Of a stretch of DNA of 64,000 nucleotides, positions 62,660 through 64,000 are shown piece after piece (the stretch's first letter is position 1; the number at the start of each line of letters is the position of its first letter). Source of the stretch: Prosthecobacter vanneervenii (GTDB taxonomy: Bacteria; Verrucomicrobiota; Verrucomicrobiia; Verrucomicrobiales; Verrucomicrobiaceae); contig NZ_JACHIG010000004.1 of NCBI RefSeq assembly GCF_014203095.1, positions 248,001 to 312,000 of the forward strand. Reading direction: 5' to 3'. The position numbers and the translations under genes are program-made. The notes below the pieces were generated by a model. The model saw nothing but the letters and a program-made list of their open reading frames with translations. It searched no databases and was not told the origin of the DNA.

Positions 62660-64000
62660 ATGTCGTCACTGTTTAACGACTACCAACCAGAGAGCTTCTT
62701 CGACGAGGTGTTTTCCCAGACAAGGAAGGCGCGCACGCACTACGGAGCCATGCTTGATAGTGTAGGTTCACTCACTCCCTCCGAATATTCTGCGCGTCAA
62801 AAAGCCGTGGATGCCGCCTTCCTCCGTCAGGGCGTCACATTCACCGTCTATGGCGATGACCAGGGTACCGAACGCATCTTCCCCTTCGACCTCATGCCGC
62901 GTATCATTCCGCAGCGTGAATGGGAGACCGTGGAGGCCGGACTGATCCAGCGCATCACCGCGCTGAATCTCTTCCTCAACGATGTCTATCACGGTCAGAA
63001 GATCATCAATGACAAGGCCGTCCCCGCTGAGCTCGTGCTCTCCGCCTCTCATTACCGGCCGGAGTTCCGTGGCATCAAGGTGCCCCACGGCATCTACATC
63101 CACATCTGCGGCACCGACCTCGTCCGCGATGGCAAGGGGGACTACTACGTCCTTGAGGACAACGGCCGCTGCCCCTCCGGCGCCTCCTACATGCTGGAGA
63201 ATCGCAACGCCATGAAGCGCGCCTTCCCCGGCCTGCTTCAGTCGCTCCCTGTGCGTCCTGTGGACGCCTACGGCTCCATGCTGCGGGAGACCCTCGCGCA
63301 CCTCGCCCCCAGCAGCGTGCTCGATCCCGTCATCGTCGTGCTCACCCCGGGCATCTACAACAGCGCCTACTTCGAGCACTGCTACCTCGCCAAGCAGATG
63401 GGCGTGCCCATCGTCGAAGGCCGTGATCTCATCATCCGCAATGACCGCGTCTTCATGCGCACGACCAAGGGCCTGGAGCAGGTCCACGTCATCTACCGCC
63501 GAATCGACGACGATTTCCTCGACCCCCAGGTCTTCCGCAAAGACTCCCTCCTCGGCGTCCCCGGCATCATTAATGCCTACCGCAAAGGCAATGTCGCCCT
63601 CGCCAACTCCATCGGCACCGGCGTAGCCGATGACAAGGCCGTCTATGCGCTCGTGCCGAAGATGATCAAATACTACCTCGATCAGGACCCCATCCTGCCG
63701 AATGTGCCCACCCATCTCGGCGTCGAGCCCAAGGAGTGCGAGTACATCCTCGACAATCTCGACAAGCTCGTGGTCAAGGCCGTCAATGAATCCGGTGGCT
63801 ACGGCATGCTTATGGGCCCGCACGCCTCCAAAAAGGAGCTCGCCGAGTTCGGCGAGCGCATCAAGAAGAACCCGCGCAACTACATCGCGCAGCCCGTTCT
63901 TCAGCTCTCCCGCCATCCCGTCTTTGTGGACGACCACTTCGAAGGCCGCCACATCGACCTCCGCCCCTACGTGCTCTGCGGCGACCGCGTGCGCGTCGTC
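62660..64000 (+). CDS. Second circularly permuted ATP-grasp protein (3' end beyond window)
   Basis: The gene starts at ATG 62660 (MSSLFNDYQPES) and stays open to the last base, giving at least 447 codons. It is a circularly permuted ATP-grasp ligase (DUF404/DUF407): GVTFTVYGDDQGTERIFPFDL, HGIYIHICGTDLVRD, YVLEDNGRCPSGASYMLENR, VIYRRIDDDFLDPQVF. It is a full relative of the ATP-grasp half of the previous gene but without a fused alpha-E domain in the visible part. It has no Shine-Dalgarno; an AT-rich stretch with TTGAAA and TAAATA lies right upstream, so it may have its own, nearly leaderless transcript. An alpha-E gene may follow outside the window. Confidence 0.9.
   Translation, partial: MSSLFNDYQPESFFDEVFSQTRKARTHYGAMLDSVGSLTPSEYSARQKAVDAAFLRQGVTFTVYGDDQGTERIFPFDLMPRIIPQREWETVEAGLIQRITALNLFLNDVYHGQKIINDKAVPAELVLSASHYRPEFRGIKVPHGIYIHICGTDLVRDGKGDYYVLEDNGRCPSGASYMLENRNAMKRAFPGLLQSLPVRPVDAYGSMLRETLAHLAPSSVLDPVIVVLTPGIYNSAYFEHCYLAKQMGVPIVEGRDLIIRNDRVFMRTTKGLEQVHVIYRRIDDDFLDPQVFRKDSLLGVPGIINAYRKGNVALANSIGTGVADDKAVYALVPKMIKYYLDQDPILPNVPTHLGVEPKECEYILDNLDKLVVKAVNESGGYGMLMGPHASKKELAEFGERIKKNPRNYIAQPVLQLSRHPVFVDDHFEGRHIDLRPYVLCGDRVRVV

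Noticed and set aside
1-64000. CRISPR arrays, tRNA or rRNA genes, prophage or complete insertion sequence
   Set aside because: No regularly spaced repeats, no cloverleaf with TTC loop, no rRNA signature and no transposase, integrase or phage structural gene was found by reading.

Overview
The window looks like chromosomal DNA from a Verrucomicrobiota bacterium, probably Verrucomicrobiaceae and Prosthecobacter/Verrucomicrobium-like. The inference rests on gene content: a PVC-type membrane-bound dehydrogenase fused to cytochrome c, Tat-exported Gfo/Idh/MocA oxidoreductases, a sulfatase, a PEP-CTERM protein with autotransporter-type beta-strand repeats, DUF1343 and SGNH secreted enzymes, and pseudopilins. 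The DNA is GC-rich and most genes lack a clear Shine-Dalgarno. Genes are dense, mostly in short operons with 1-4 bp overlaps. I saw no tRNA, rRNA, CRISPR array or complete transposase gene.

Layout. 0.2-3.5 kb: a Ser/Thr kinase-receiver fusion, then a lower-GC AAA ATPase + TOPRIM-like pair that resembles a defence cassette. 3.5-11.4 kb: oxidoreductase, MOSC + MobA, RsmE, Xaa-Pro aminopeptidase, a tandem active/inactive HtrA-like pair, and dihydrolipoyl dehydrogenase. 11.5-15.9 kb: a Tat-exported amidohydrolase, a nested palindromic repeat of about 270 bp, and a three-gene ABC-2 exporter operon. 16-25 kb: a secreted cytochrome c dehydrogenase divergent from a PAS-AraC regulator, then a sensor kinase / response regulator / hybrid kinase cluster. 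25-38.8 kb: GNAT, RecD2, a Tat-exported oxidoreductase, YqgE, a large disordered repeat-bearing secreted protein, FmdB-type zinc ribbon, AraC regulator, RlmN, a cyclic-nucleotide-binding protein and an LRR lipoprotein. 38.9-45 kb: a run of exported proteins (sulfatase, an AmiE-NamZ-like fusion for murein breakdown, a sugar-binding lipoprotein, a small secreted protein, an SGNH hydrolase). 45-49 kb: a pseudopilin plus a mini pseudopilin, a GreA/B-like protein, a DUF5685 protein with a Cys-packed tail next to a CarF-type lipid desaturase, and a polyvalent-protein-type kinase fold. 49-55.5 kb: pyruvate carboxylase and the PEP-CTERM protein.

55.65-64 kb: a four-gene cluster of transglutaminase-DUF2126 (putative amidoligase), circularly permuted ATP-grasp-alpha-E, a second transglutaminase, and a second ATP-grasp that runs off the end. 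This gene association is known from comparative genomics as a predicted peptide/amide-forming system, but its product is unknown. It is the best candidate here for an undescribed pathway. The DUF5685/CarF pair, the AAA/TOPRIM pair, the GFMGRLF-repeat protein and the pseudoprotease with a PDZ inserted into its protease fold are the next most interesting.
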